In this document: in pieces, positions 45,771 through 57,050 of the stretch
Position numbering within the stretch: position 1 is the stretch's first letter
How the letters are laid out: the number at the start of each line of letters is the position of its first letter
NCBI GenBank assembly: GCA_018398815.1
Contig: CM031618.1
Coordinates: 56,388,010 to 56,452,009, forward strand
Direction: 5' to 3'
DNA from: Conus ventricosus
Lineage: Eukaryota > Mollusca > Gastropoda > Neogastropoda > Conidae
DNA length: 64,000 bases
Position numbers and translations under genes: made by a program
Notes under the pieces: generated by a model
What the model was told of the DNA's origin: nothing
What the model saw: only the letters and a program-made list of their open reading frames with translations
Databases searched by the model: none

Positions 45771-47899
45771 GTGCACGCATCTGAGAAGCATGCAAAAAAC
45801 AATGGAAGTCAAATGCTTAAAATTTTCCTTTCTTTCCTTGAAGATGACCAGTTTCATCGCATGAAGCAGTACCTCACAGCAGAAGGAAGGGGGAGAAAAG
45901 TAGGCCTGACCAAGCAGTCAGTTGCCACCAACAAGCTGCTGCTTCAACTGGACTGTTTGAGACGGACCTGTGAGAAGAGCTGGGATGAGATTTCCGCCTT
46001 TGTTGACAAAGTGTGTGATGAAAACATTTTTGCACACACTACACTGAAAACAGAGGTCAGCCATGCAATCAGAGGTGTTTCAACGTTATCCTGTGATGGT
46101 GATCTTCAGAGATTTTTAGAGACGGATGTCTGGTTCGAACTGGAAAGTAGAAATATTGGTCACTTCTTGCAGAAAAAAGGAATCAAGCGACACCATCTCC
46201 TTTCACCAGATACCTTTGACCAGTCCCAGCTGTGTGAGGTGTCAGTGACAAATGGGTTGCTGATTGATCTGCTGATCTTCCAGAAAGAAGAAGGCCTGTC
46301 TCTACAAAAAGAGTGGTTCCACATGATAGGGTTAAACATTGCAGGGCTCTCTGACAAACAGCTCAACACAAAATTGGCCAAAACAGGAAACCCTATGACA
46401 GTCTGTTGAAAAGTGCTTCCAGACCAGCAGTCAGCAGAAATTGAAAGACTTTCTTTTGCAGCCTCCAGAGCATTTTGTATTAAAAAAGAGTCTGGAACAA
46501 AACTTATCCCCACTAGAACCCTCTGCCTCTGCAGTACATTTGTCAGATCCTCAGGTCATATATGAAGAAAAGACGGATAATGGGAATGCGGCTATTAAAT
46601 TAGCAACACATGGGAGACAGTTAGCTGCTCTTCGCGGCAACTGGAAGAAACACAGGCAGCACTCAAAACATCAAAATCAGAAGTTGACACTCTGAAAAAC
46701 GTTTTGCATGAAGAAAACCAACGTTTGATGGCACTAGAAACGGAAATGGCTAAAATGATTGCTGATAAGAAATCATCAGATCAAGAACAACTTCTGTTAA
46801 GAGACAAGTTACAGAGAGCGAACAAAAAAATTTCAACAATACAACAGTCGAATTATTACAAAAGGCTAAAAAGGAAAGAAAATGATATGAAAAAAACAGA
46901 GCACATAATTAAACAACATCAAAGTGGAGGTTGTCAAAGAAAGATAAATGGTCTTAGACAAAAACTGAAGAGCAGCCAAACTACTGCATCAAATTTGAAA
47001 ACAAAGATAATTACTCTGAAGGAAAAAATGGAAGCAACACTATTGGACCAACAACATGCTGGTGAAGTTCTGCAAGATCCTGAAGAACTGCGCCTCAAAG
47101 ATGAAAACGGGCACTTCAAACCGGAGGCAAAGATAGCAGTTATGGAGCTTGTGGGAGAGTCTGAAGTTCCTGCTCACAGGTGTGGTGCTGTCATCAGAAC
47201 TGCTGCACGGCTGTGTGGTGCCAGGATTCCAGAAGGTGATTTGCCCTCACAAAGGTCAGCTTTACGCTTTGCTGACCAAGGGCATGTGGTCAGCAAGTCT
47301 CATGTGGCAGAGGTCCTCAGAAGTCACGAGCACTGGGACTTGCACATTGATGGAACCAGCAGGAGTGGGAAGAGCTACATCAGTCAGCAAGCTACCACTG
47401 CCAGTGGCTCCTTCTCCATGGGCTTTCTTCCTGTGACAACAGAGGACACCTCCACCCTTGTGGACATTGCCATACAGATGCTGGAAGAGCTGTCTGATCT
47501 CCATCCAGAAGGGGCAGCCCGGTCTGTCATGATGCTGGACAAGCCAAGGAGAAGATGGTAGAAATTCATGTGGGCCAGGCAGCCAGAAGAGCTCATTGCT
47601 GTCTACTTTGAAGATGACTTCTTCATAGGGGCAGTGCACAACATTCTGAGAGAGGATCAAGCGGAGGTGAACTTCATGACCAAGGCGACTGTGGGTAGAG
47701 GTGCCAATGCCCACCATGTGTACCGATGGCCACACTCACTTGATGTGTATCCAATCAACTCCTCAGTGGTGTTTGCCTCCAACCTCACCCTGGCCCATCT
47801 TCTTCATCTGGGAGGTCTTCTGTTGTGGACTGGCCAAATGATCTACGCCAGAGATACGAGCATTCAAACGTTTCCTGTTTGAAAATCGTCTGTGATTAG
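45771..47899 (+). pseudogene. Unrecognised transposase-like gene, main exon, decayed
   Basis: Seen: an N-terminal helical part (45771-46406: FLSFLEDDQFHRMKQYLTAE..., 212 codons), a frameshift near 46390, a second part readable in another frame (KVLPDQQSAEIERLSFAASR at about 46413-46472), another shift near 46500, one near 46640, then 46650-47080 a long coiled coil (LEETQAALKTSKSEVDTLKN and on). Next come a globular part with SALRFADQGHVVSKSHVAEV, LHIDGTSRSGKSYISQQ (47340-47390) and GFLPVTTEDTSTLVDIAIQM, an in-frame TAG at 47559-47561, and a C-terminal module, ELIAVYFEDDFFIGAVHNIL ... HHVYRWPHSLDVYPI. Inference: the LHIDGTS strand resembles the first catalytic-Asp strand of a DDE-type nuclease, and the C-terminal module resembles small chromatin/Tudor-like barrels. 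The stretch expected between them seems missing, as after a deletion. Family not recognised; it could be a transposon or a host-gene retrocopy (but exon 1 and an intron argue against a retrocopy). Confidence 0.6.
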
Positions 47900-49190
47900 C
47901 TTCTTTCAAGAAATGTCTGTTGTAAGTGACCTAAGGTGTTATTTGAAAGGTAGGACTTGTGAAGAATGTTCTTTTCAGTGAGTTCAGCTATCAGTGAACC
48001 TGTTGACATCATTTTCAAAAATAATGATTTGGGGTTTGAGATCTTTACACTAGTATTGTTAGTAGATTATTAAGACAATCTAAATAAGCAAAAAGTTTGT
48101 CTGTGAAGACTTTCAGTAGTTTAAGTTATGCATACCACCATTTTAGATATCTGGTTAAAATTTGAGAGGGATATGACAAGTGGTTTGGAAAACATTGCAA
48201 TCTTCCTGTTGACGTCTGTGGATTTTAGGTCCCCTAAGCATCATTTAAAATGGATTATGCAGGTATTTTTTTGCTTGATTTCTGTCATTTAACACTTACA
48301 AGACAAAAGATACCATTTAGAATACAACCACCAAGTTTGAAGTGAAAATCTGTATTAGTTCAGGAATTATGTCCATTTTTTCTAATTTTGTCGATCTACG
48401 GACTATTTGCCACTGTACATTTTGGCCTTTTCTAAGCATATTTACACCTCATTAGATGGAACGTTTACAGACCCATTGAGCTGAAAAAATTAGGCTAAGT
48501 CTATGCAAACTGGTAACTCAAAAAATCTAAAGAAATCACTATTTGAGGTCATTTTCTAAATCTGTAGGTCCCAAACATGGCACCTCGTGCCGATTTGACG
48601 TTTCCGGAATTGCATGAAGTGCCATTTTTGACCACAAGCAAAAGAGGCAATTTGTTTTGGACAGCCTGTAAATTTGTGTGCTAAGAGTATATGGTACACA
48701 CACTCCAAATGCATAATATCTTATGTCTCACATGCATGGTGTTCTTGCTGGGAGGCTTCAAAGATGCCATGTCACACTATTACATGCGAACGTTCGGCAA
48801 ATGCAATATTAAAATGTCGATATCTCTTAAACTAATAAAGATAGAGCAGTAATTTTTTTTTTACTTTGTTTTGCTTTAAAAGTTCTATCTAAAAATCTTA
48901 AACAGAAATATGCAATTTGCAATTCAAATTTTGGCTGCCGCTACCTAATTTGTTTGCTTTAAATGTTCGTAATACTCTTATTTCTTACTTGATTAGAATG
49001 CAAGTTTGATGGAAGTCATTCAAATGTACCACAAATATAATTTTCCTCAACATTTTTCAACCTTTCGAATACAGTGAACTACTTCCACTTAGAACCCTCC
49101 TCTGCTGAAAATTAACAGGAGTCTTCAAAATAGAGTACTGTCTGTGATTGGACCAAAAGTCACGAGATTTTGAGCAGTGCAACCTTTTGA
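47900..49190. other. No feature recognised
   Basis: AT-rich DNA after the decayed gene. No ORF above 60 codons, no TE ends and no polyadenylation pattern that I would defend. AATAAA-like signals are absent near 47.9 kb. Confidence 0.5.
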
Positions 49191-50515
49191 AATTCAGCCT
49201 TTCATAAACTTAATCAACAACTCAGTTTGCGAGTGATAATCCAGCAAATCGAACACAGTTGAATGATCTAAGCAACATGACCAGCTCCAACAATTAAAAT
49301 AGCTATGGCACAGAGAGGATGAATGTCTTGCATGAAGAGCAAGAGTGACCAACCTTCCCCGTTTCGTTAAAGGTTCCATAAGTTTCAGAACTCGCCTCTT
49401 ATTTGTCACCAAGCTTCCAATGATCATTGATACACAACTGGAAAAAGTTCTCAAAGCAATAAAATTTGTCAATATTCATGGAAATGATGCATGTAGTGGA
49501 AATTTTGATGGATACAGTTGTGATGATAATCCATGGACTTTCCACAAACATATTAAGTTTCGCTGTTAAAATCCACCATTAAAATCCTGACTGTGTTTGT
49601 GCTGACATTCAATCATTTTAGTTAACACTTTCTTAATCAAAAGAATAAAATACGCTCAAAATGTTCTGTCAGCAGTGGAAAATACAATACAGACTGATAT
49701 ACATTAACTTTTCTTGATGCATGGAAAGTTGTTCAATAATTACATTTGTCCAGAGGTCACTACTAAAGCAGAATTCTCCATAAATACTTCATTTTCATAG
49801 CAGCATGTAGTCATATATTTTCTGAAACAGCCCGTGTCGCTGTCCTATGAACACATTTTAGACAACCATCGCTATCACAGTGGTAAAAACTTTTTCACCC
49901 TCTCACGAAGAACATGTAGCCAAATGCAATACTCACTGAGATCATTTCTAGACACTGATCGGATGGGACACGGGCAAACTTGCTTACGCTGACATTAAGT
50001 ACACAAAAGATTTCGATCCTATTTCGCAACTAGCTACATAAACCCACATTCCCAGGTGCATATGTGCATGGTGGCAAGGAACTTGAATGATTCCTCCAGT
50101 GAAAGAAAACAATGCGAAGCAGAAAGCATTTTTCCACTTTGTTTTCCTCCAAGAGAACAGCCACAGAACATCTTTCAACTTTTGTTTTTCTTCAACGGTA
50201 TTGCCACAGAACAGATGTGAGGATATGAAATTGCATTGATTAGTGCCATAGACTTCAACAAGAAATCAACCTAGTATGTCACTGAGCAACAATGATGCTA
50301 CAGCTTCCAAAAGAAAACAAACAACAACAACAAAAAACAGCAAGAACTGCTGCAACGAGGGCGAGACAGCAAACAAGGTCATTGTTGAACAGAATGACAT
50401 TCATGAGCAGATCTACAAATATCTACTTTTTTTGGGTACTGTTCTTTTTTAATCTAAGGTTTTTATATTGAAGCATTTTCTTCAGGAACACATTTTTCTG
50501 CATGCATTGTGTGCC
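49190..50515. other. Unassigned; old repeat at 49190-49610
   Basis: 49190-49610 shows scattered same-order matches to 13440-13850. The rest (49611-50515) holds nothing recognised apart from short A/C-rich runs (ACAACAACAACA near 50320). Confidence 0.35.
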
Positions 50516-50524
50516 TGAACACAA

Positions 50525-50740
50525 TACACTGGCATTGCCACCCTGTCCACTGAACACTAACTCCACAGAGCGCTGAGCACTATCCCGTCAATAGTACACT
50601 GGCATTGCCATCTTGTCCAAGAACACAACCTCCAGAGCATTGCCATCCTGTCCACTGAACACAAACTCCACAGAGCTTTGCCATCCTGTCAATAGTACAC
50701 TGCCATTGCCATCCTGTCAAAGTACACTGGGCAATGTGAA
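50525..50740. repeat. Irregular minisatellite, unit CATTGCCATCCTGTCCA...
   Basis: Four to five degenerate units of about 27-70 bp built from GTACACTGGCATTGCCATCC and GTCCACTGAACACAAACTCC AGAGC blocks. Units lose the second block toward the right. No coding meaning seen. Confidence 0.8.
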
Positions 50741-50995
50741 AGAGCAAAATGTTCTCACATGCACTGAAGGTCAGGCCCACTGAGTGGTTCTATTCAGCAT
50801 CAGGTGTTACTGGATCAAAACCTGCCATACCATCATTTGCTCACATTAATGACCCTTACCCCCATCTCCCAGCCCCAATATTTATGGTTACATTAACCAG
50901 CTGACTCCTTTTTATTTCAAACTATGATGCTCTTATAAACCAAGAAGTGGACAAGGAAAGAACTTTACACGTTCAACAAAATTTTGCAAAAAATT

Positions 50996-51120
50996 GCATA
51001 GGCTGTTGTAATGTGCAACAATCTCTCTTCAAAAGTTGCATAGGCTGTTGTAATGTGCAATAATCTCTCTTCAAAAGTTTGCCTAGGCTGTTGTAATGTG
51101 CAATAATCTCTCATCAAACT
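50996..51120. repeat. Three-copy 42-bp tandem repeat
   Basis: Units begin at 50996, 51038 and 51081 (GCATAGGCTGTTGTAATGTG, then CAATAATCTCTCTTCAAAAG). The units are nearly identical, so the repeat is recent. Confidence 0.9.
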
Positions 51121-51555
51121 GCAGAACATTTAAAAATGAAGCCAGGAGGAATGTGTGGTTGCAGGAAGCAGATGACTGATTTCTGAAATAGTGCGATAGT
51201 AACACACCAGTATAAAAAAAGGCTACAGCCATGATTATTCATGTAGGGGACTTCTATGAAATAACTCGTGGCTCGAAATACCTTTCTATCCAATTGTCAA
51301 AAGCAACTAAACCTGACAGCAAAGAAGTAGAAATGCTTTTTCCGTTGACAGCATCTAGGACCCGAGGAGGATGCAATCTACCAGCTGGAATAGGCGCAAC
51401 TGGTTATCTCCAAACTGAGAACATAACATTCTCAGTTCCTCCTGCACCTTTAGAGGCTCACGATCGTGCCCGGTGAGTCCCCATGTGGCACTGATCCACA
51501 GACCGCAGCCCTCTTTCTCTAATCCTGTCCCACCCACCTTTCACACCCTAAAACC
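51121..51555. other. No feature recognised
   Basis: Unique-looking DNA. An 81-codon frame at 51231-51476 has no recognisable content and is flanked by no splice or TE signals. Confidence 0.4.
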
Positions 51556-51872
51556 CGCCTTGGCTTAAGGCTGTGTCTGGCCAATTGACATAGGCTAGAA
51601 CACCAAGGTTACATCAAAATGTTGTTATGCTCTGCATAGTTATGTGGGGATTGTCTTCATTGAGACAAGCTCCTAACAAAACATCATCAATCTCCAAAGT
51701 CCCCTGAAGTCGAAGTGTGGCTGTCCACGTGGCGGGGTAATCAAGAACGGTCACACGCGTCATGTTCTCATCCCTAGCTGATGCATTTGTACCATAGTGT
51801 TCAAGTACTTTGGCTGTTCGGATGATCCCTGGAGTCTTTTAGCCAGGGTACCACAACCACAACACCACCACC
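51556..51872 (+). repeat. CAA-tailed dispersed repeat, copy 1
   Basis: About 310 bp matching 62408-62741 at roughly 85% by eye (CATAGGCTAGAACACCAAGG, ACATCAAAATGTTGTTATGC, GATGCATTTGTACCATAGTG, CCCTGGAGTCTTTTAGCC). The tail here is CCACAACCACAACACCACCA; the other copy has a clean CAA run. SINE-like in size and tail; pol III boxes are not convincing. Confidence 0.75.
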
Positions 51873-52364
51873 CTAAAACAGAAATTGTGATCTAGTACAG
51901 TGGAGCTGTGGAGTACCTGTCAGGACCAGCAATGTTGCCAAGACAGCTGATTTTGTCCACGACACCAACTTACCAATTTGGCATAGCCTGTAAAGCTGAA
52001 GAAGCACTATCCACTTCTCTAATGAGAACCAATTTCTGACTGTCAATTAAAGGGTGACAGAGCAGTCGGCATGAATAAGACGGAACAAACTTCCCTCCTT
52101 TTTATTTTCACACAAGCTCCAGTTTTTCTCAGAAAAAACTCCAGCACAATAGTATTTTAAAAAAAGGCAGGGACTTTTTAAAAACAAAAAAAAGAAGAGG
52201 GAGGGTGGGTAAGCAGGCAGCAGACATGATAGGTAGCGCCGAGCCAACAGATCTATTCCCTTTCTTTTCACGTAGAAATGAAATCTATTTATTTAAGAAT
52301 GTATGTGTGGTAAAGAGTAGCAGATGGAAAGGACAGACACCAAGATATTAACGTAAAGACTGTT
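51873..52364. other. No feature recognised
   Basis: Unique-looking DNA up to the MITE. Left flank of the MITE is AAAGACTGTT. Confidence 0.4.
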
Positions 52365-53060
52365 CAGGGCTTCTGCTGGGGTGAAAATCTTTCCGGTTCC
52401 AGGGACCCCTTCAGATTTTTAAGGGGTCCCAGGCTAACATTAAGGGAATAATAAAAACAACAAAATATACGTTAAAAAATTGCATCCCTGCATATGCACT
52501 GCAAGTGTCACAGACACATCGTCACAATAAATACAACAAAATAAACATCAAAAATTGTATCCGTTCTTGATCTTGCTCCTCTGCTACGCTTTTTCACTTT
52601 TGCGACGATACTTTTAACCTCGCTTCTCGAGACATATCGGAAACAAAGGCTTCGCGGAAATGCCTCTCTCCTGCCGGGAAAATGAAAAGCGTCATCGTGA
52701 CATCACATGGCTCAAAGTAGGAAAATTCGGTCAACTGAAAACAATGCTGTGGCCTAGCGCTAAGCTTAGTCAGTCAGCCTCAGCAGACGACAAAAGTGAC
52801 CGACGTATGTTGTTAGGAGGCTGCCCTACTCGCTTTGTTACTGTTGAAACTTGAAAAGGGATGGGTTCGGTCCGAAGTGTAGCAGACCTACGATGTTACG
52901 GCACCCAACTTACGATGTTGAAGGCAGTCTTTTCTCACTTTATCTCTGACTTCACCAAAATTTAAAGGGGTCCCTGGGGACCCCTTACATGGACACCCAG
53001 TGCGTCCCGTAGAGTTTTAATGCGTACTGTACGCAATTTTTTGCGTTTTCAGAAGCCCTG
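52365..53060. mobile_element. hAT-like MITE, copy 3 (clean ends)
   Basis: CAGGGCTTCTG at the left, CAGAAGCCCTG at the right, 696 bp. Left flank GACTGTT and right flank ACGTTTAA, against ACTGTTTAA beside the block A copy, suggest a diverged ACTGTT-type duplication. Carries the same 64-codon frame (52660-52854) as block A. Confidence 0.82.
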
Positions 53061-53159
53061 ACGTTTAACCCAATGCCTACCGGATCGACCGAGATCGACC
53101 GCGAGATTTCCTCCTTCTGAATACCGGATCGACCGAGATCGACCGCGGAATACTCGGTC

Positions 53160-53250
53160 AACGACTTTCGCTTTCACCATCGCATATCCCAGAATGCAAT
53201 TGCGACAGAAGAGTCTTCCGGTACTTCCGTTTCTGGACGCCATTTTGGTT
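53160..53250 (+). promoter_or_regulatory. Promoter-like motifs in the piggyBac-like element
   Basis: TCCCAGAATGCAATTGCG (53188-53205; ZNF143/THAP11-type), ACTTCCG (53223-53229; ETS-type) and GACGCCATTTTGG (53236-53248; YY1-type), about 85 bp ahead of the ATG at 53334. Known as vertebrate/metazoan housekeeping promoter motifs; function here is inferred. Confidence 0.5.
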
Positions 53251-53333
53251 TTTGTTGCATGAGTTTTGGTGGAGTAGTTTCGCTGCTGTGAATTTTCAAA
53301 GTTCGGCTTTTTTTCGCGAAGATTTTCTGGGAA

Positions 53334-53900
53334 AATGGCGGATCAAGTAACTATGCAACTTGCAGAATTCATTTTCTGAAGTGATATTGATGAAGAGAGC
53401 GTATTTGCGGGCTACACTCTTAAAGAAGATTTGAAGCAAGACGATTCGGACGTCAATCTTGACCTAGTTATGAATAAAGATCGACTGCTGACTGATTTTG
53501 AGGCCGGAATCAATAATGATTCAGGCGATGATAATGACGATGTCGAATAGCCCATTGCTGCTGGGCCCAGACCCCCCAAAAAAGAAAATTCGAAAAACAA
53601 AACTTGCTAGAGATACTTTAATTCTTGACTGGAGTGGTTGGCTACAAGAAGTGAAGCCCCCCAAAAGTTTCCCTTGTTTTGATAGCCAGGAAACCGGGTC
53701 AGTCAGTGGGTGTGTCCCACGATTTGCCTGTAGGAGCATCACCTTTAGCTTTTTGATTTCAGAAGAATTTTGGTAGACTTTTAACGAGAAACAAATTTAT
53801 TTGCTGCACAAAAGCAAGCAGAAAAGGATGAACATAAACTCTGGCCTGAAATAAAAACTGCCTGTTTATCAAAAAGCAAAGAGGAGCCGGACAAGAGGTA
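53334..53900 (+). pseudogene. piggyBac-like transposase N-terminus, decayed
   Basis: ATG at 53334 opens MADQVTMQLAEFIF, then a stop. The acidic region follows (SDIDEESVFAGYTLKEDLKQ, GDDNDDVE), a stop, then PPKKKIRKTK, LDWSGWLQEV, FLISEEFW and, in another frame, ETNLFAAQKQAEKDEHKLWP. Acidic N-terminus, basic patch, and (F)SEEFW then ETN-(L/R)-(F/Y)-A are the standard order of piggyBac transposases. At least two stops and two frameshifts; the catalytic core is absent. Ends where a G-run begins (53925). Confidence 0.8.
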
Positions 53901-53924
53901 CATCATCACCACAGTGTGTGTGTT

Positions 53925-53941
53925 GGGGGGGGGGGGGGGGG
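53925..53941. repeat. G-run after GT repeat
   Basis: GTGTGTGTTGGGGG... within the piggyBac-like element, at about the point where recognisable coding sequence stops. Confidence 0.9.
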
Positions 53942-54658
53942 TTGCTCAGTGCACTTGTGCAAAAGCACATTTTTGTTGAATTCCATCACAATCTAAAGCC
54001 CAGTATTCAGTAATCTGTTCTTGTTATTTTTTCCCCTCAGTAGTTAGAAGACAAATCTTCTTGTATGTGATGCCTTCAGTTTAACAAAATTGTTAAAGTT
54101 TGGGTTGTTTTTTGCTTCACAATAAAAGTTGATTATTTAGTGTGCATACCATACAGAATGACTTTATTTTGTTCCTGAAGGTTTCAGTACTTTGTTTAGA
54201 CTTGGAAAATCACTCTGTGCTCCTAATCCATGATGTTCTGTGGGTACAGTGAATTTAGGGAAAATTGTTTTAGCACTGAGAATACCAAAGTACAGTTAGT
54301 CTGTTCGTTTGTTTTTTTTTTTCCTCGTGTACCAGTTCACTATATGTGGGGGGAAATGGCTGTTTTGGATGGAGTGATGTCTTTGAATTTTTTTCATTAT
54401 TTTTACAGAATAGATAAGTTAAAAACAAATTTTCTATTGAGGTTTCTTTATGGCAAGTGTGTATGTGTTGCGGAGTTACCTCTCTTGGCATGGTATTCTC
54501 ATAGTCATATAGCACAAAGTCATGCGGTAGGCAGAGGGTTAATACAGATTCAATGTACAGTGGTCTCATACAATTTTAACTAGTCACTGACAGGGAAAAT
54601 AAATTTGCTCTGATTATGTCTTTTACCTTATGAACACTTTTGTGTGTAGACCATCAAA

Positions 54659-54727
<69 letters not shown>
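54659..54727. repeat. GT microsatellite, ~34 units
   Basis: Pure GT run. It directly precedes the hAT-like end CAGGGCTCCC. The flanking DNA 54540-54660 equals 15475-15600 in block A, so this is a paralogue of that locus. Confidence 0.95.
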
Positions 54728-54730
<3 letters not shown>

Positions 54731-54949
54731 GGCTCCCAATGACGCACATATGTGCGTCTATGACGCACTATGAGCGAAAAGGACGCACTAACAAAACGTG
54801 TAGCGAGTCCTGCGGGACGCACTACAAAATCAGGCAAACCCTAAAACGCGCCGCGGTCAGTGATCAAAGCTGAGCACACCACAAGCTTCGCGCGCGATTG
54901 CCTGCCGTCAAATTCAGGACAGTGTGTGCCCGCGAAAGTACAGGGAGAG

Positions 54950-55739
54950 AGAGATAATGTTGCTTATAGCCCAGCCGACCGCAAAGGGCCATATCAGGGC
55001 TGTCACCACGTCAAAATCAACTCACCAGTCATAAAAAAAAAAAATTTTAAAAAAAAAAAAAAAAAAAATTAAAAAAAAAAAAAAAAAAACCCACCACTTT
55101 CATACATCTCATTAAATGACATCGTCTACAAACGCACCAGAAACTCTGTTAAAAATCTTTCTTCCGTAAAATCTTAAATCAGATGAAAAATGTTAATCTC
55201 TCTCAAAAACTCAAGGATCACATCAGGCGGGACATCCCTGAACAGGATCTTCATGGACTCCGCTGTAAAATGTTTGTGTCTCACATCGTGCAAGTCCCAA
55301 CACTCTAAAAGAACATGTTTCATTGTGAGTGGCGCATGACATGGAATGCACCACGGAGCTTCTTCACTCTTTAAAAGGAAAGCATGGGTAAAATACGAAT
55401 GGCCGGTGTGCAGCCGGCACAGAACCGTTTCTTCTTTACGACCTCCCGACGTGGATGGGAGGAAGTCCTGAAGGTTTGGACGGATCTGAAAGAGTTTGTT
55501 ACTCGTCTGTGTGTTCCAATCCTCCTGCCAGAGGTCTCTCACATAATCGTTAATTTTGGGTTTCACATCTGAACAGGGGATATAAATGTTGGACAGTTTC
55601 TCTCTTGTGGCGTTCTTGGCTAAACGATCAACCATTTCGTTCCCGCCGATGCCAACATGACCAGGAACCCAAGCAAGAGTAATGTTGTAACCGTCCGCTT
55701 TCAACTTGCTAAAAAGTTCAAAGAAATGCAAAAGTTCTG
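54950..55739 (-). mobile_element. I-type LINE 3' fragment in the hAT-like 5' UTR (copy 7)
   Basis: 790 bp, 3' end GATAATGTTGCTTATAGCCC at 54953, A/T-rich island 55030-55090, C-terminal ORF2 open from 55174 to 55731: VPGHVGIGGNEMVDRLAKNA through CIPCHAPLTMKHVLLEC to the stop, 185 codons without a break. 5' truncated at TTCTG (55739). Target duplication not seen. Confidence 0.88.
55174..55731 (-). pseudogene. I-type LINE ORF2 C-terminus, unbroken piece
   Basis: The least damaged version of this region in the window: end of RNase H (His and Asp motifs) then the C-x2-C-x8-H-x4-C knuckle, ending ILEFLREINIFHLI. It suggests that this insertion is younger than, or escaped the noise affecting, the 18-44 kb copies. 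Confidence 0.85.
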
Positions 55740-55948
55740 TAAGCCGAGAAGCTGCGTAAACACTGATAGGCTCGCCTTGTGGCCCACGTCACTGAACAGT
55801 TACTCAGTCGACCGGCTGACTTATTCAGACTGTGGCGCCCGCCGCCACTAATTAACCAATTCGATGACTCACAAGTTGTAACAATCGCGTGCACAAGCCT
55901 AGGCGAACGAAGCAGAAAGGAAGTTCACGGCTATCGCATCTCGCAAAT

Positions 55949-56437
55949 ATGTCGTTGCTTCAGTGGTTGGGCGCTCCTAAAAAACGCAAAGGAACATCTT
56001 CTGAAGATGCTACAGACAGTGAATCGTCGATTCTTAAAGAAATATATACAGCAACACCACCTAACAAGAAGAAATGCCGTGCGTATAATTCAGCCTGGGA
56101 GAAAGAGTTCAGCTGGCTGGAGTACGAAGATGGCAAGATGAAATGCAACATGTGCTCTCGTAGTGCCCTGAAGTCAGTAGCAAGTCCAGAGACAAAAACG
56201 CCTTCGTCTCTGGAGTGGATCTATCAACTTCCAAAAATCTGCGTTGTACAGACATGAGAAGAGTGATGATCACGTCATTGCTCAAGCCGCTGAAAAAAGA
56301 AGAGAGGAGATGGAAAGTGCGAAAGGTGCTGCAGTGAAACAGAGTTCACACGTTTTACGTCAGCAGATCGGTGCAGCTCTAATTCTGGCACAAGATGATC
56401 TTCCAGATACAAAATTTTCAAGCCTCCTTCGAGCTCA
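55949..56437 (+). pseudogene. hAT-like (ZNF862/C17orf113-type) transposase, first exon
   Basis: ATG 55949: MSLLQWLGAPKKRK, an acidic Ser-rich stretch, then KCRAYNSAWEKEFSWLEYED and CNMCSRSALKS. About 60 bp on, the frame shifts and continues SINFQKSALYRHEKSDDH (56235-56270) and on through EKRREEMESAKGAAVKQSSH to LLRAQ, meeting a donor CAG|GTAAGG at 56437. Known: W-x2-F-W-L, C-x2-C and H-x4/5-H form the TTF/BED-type finger that opens transposases of one hAT group and host proteins derived from it. No downstream exon was found before the likely right end of the element. Confidence 0.75.
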
Positions 56438-56905
56438 GGTAAGGAACACTTTTAGATTTTGATTGAAAAAAATAGATTTGCTTTTTTTAAAAAAAGACCT
56501 TGATATAGGCCTAGTTTGTTGTGTAACAGTCTGATAGTATGACATCAGTACCACACATGATAGATTCATTATCCTACATCTCCACCAGATCTACCACAAT
56601 TTTAGGGGGTGCATGAGTTTCACTATTTCTACTATTATTGTTATAATAAATTTCATAGTGCACATATTTAGTCACAAGAACAAGTGACTGCACATACATG
56701 AACTTTAACTTGCCTTCCTAATTACACTGATGCACAATCAGTAGTTCACCACTGAGGTAAGTAAATGGATCAGCTTGTAAACACACACACACACACACAC
56801 ACAATGCATGTGTATTGTGTACACCAATTATCCCCTTCTCTTGTCTTAAAACACACACACAAATGCATAAATCATGATAACGTACATTAATTTTCCTTCT
56901 CTCTT

Positions 56906-56952
<47 letters not shown>

Positions 56953-56985
56953 ATCTCTCTCTGTTTCACTTTGTGTGTGTTTGGC

Positions 56986-57050
<65 letters not shown>

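Larger units (their letters stand above)
53069..54538 (+). mobile_element. piggyBac-like element, TTAA-flanked, internally deleted
   Basis: Seen: TTAA at 53065-53068 and 54539-54542. Ends CCCAATGCCTACCG and, reversed, CCCTCTGCCTACCG (12 of 14 match). The block A DNA at 15470 shows the uninterrupted site (ACTGTTTAATACAGATTC), proving insertion. GC-rich 5' part, then a decayed transposase N-terminus. Length 1470 bp, against about 2.4-3 kb or more for complete relatives: the DDD core is missing. The 5' part contains a doubled GGATCGACCGAGATCGACCG block. Confidence 0.85.

Noticed and set aside
47384..47596. Minus-strand frame with SIMTDRAAPSG resembling a transposase motif
   Set aside because: It is the reverse shadow of the plus-strand coding frame (EGAARSVMM); the plus frame has the coherent domain order.
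53498..53776. A host gene with a nuclear localisation signal (PPKKKIRKTK)
   Set aside because: It lies inside the TTAA-bounded element and in the right order for a piggyBac transposase N-terminus.
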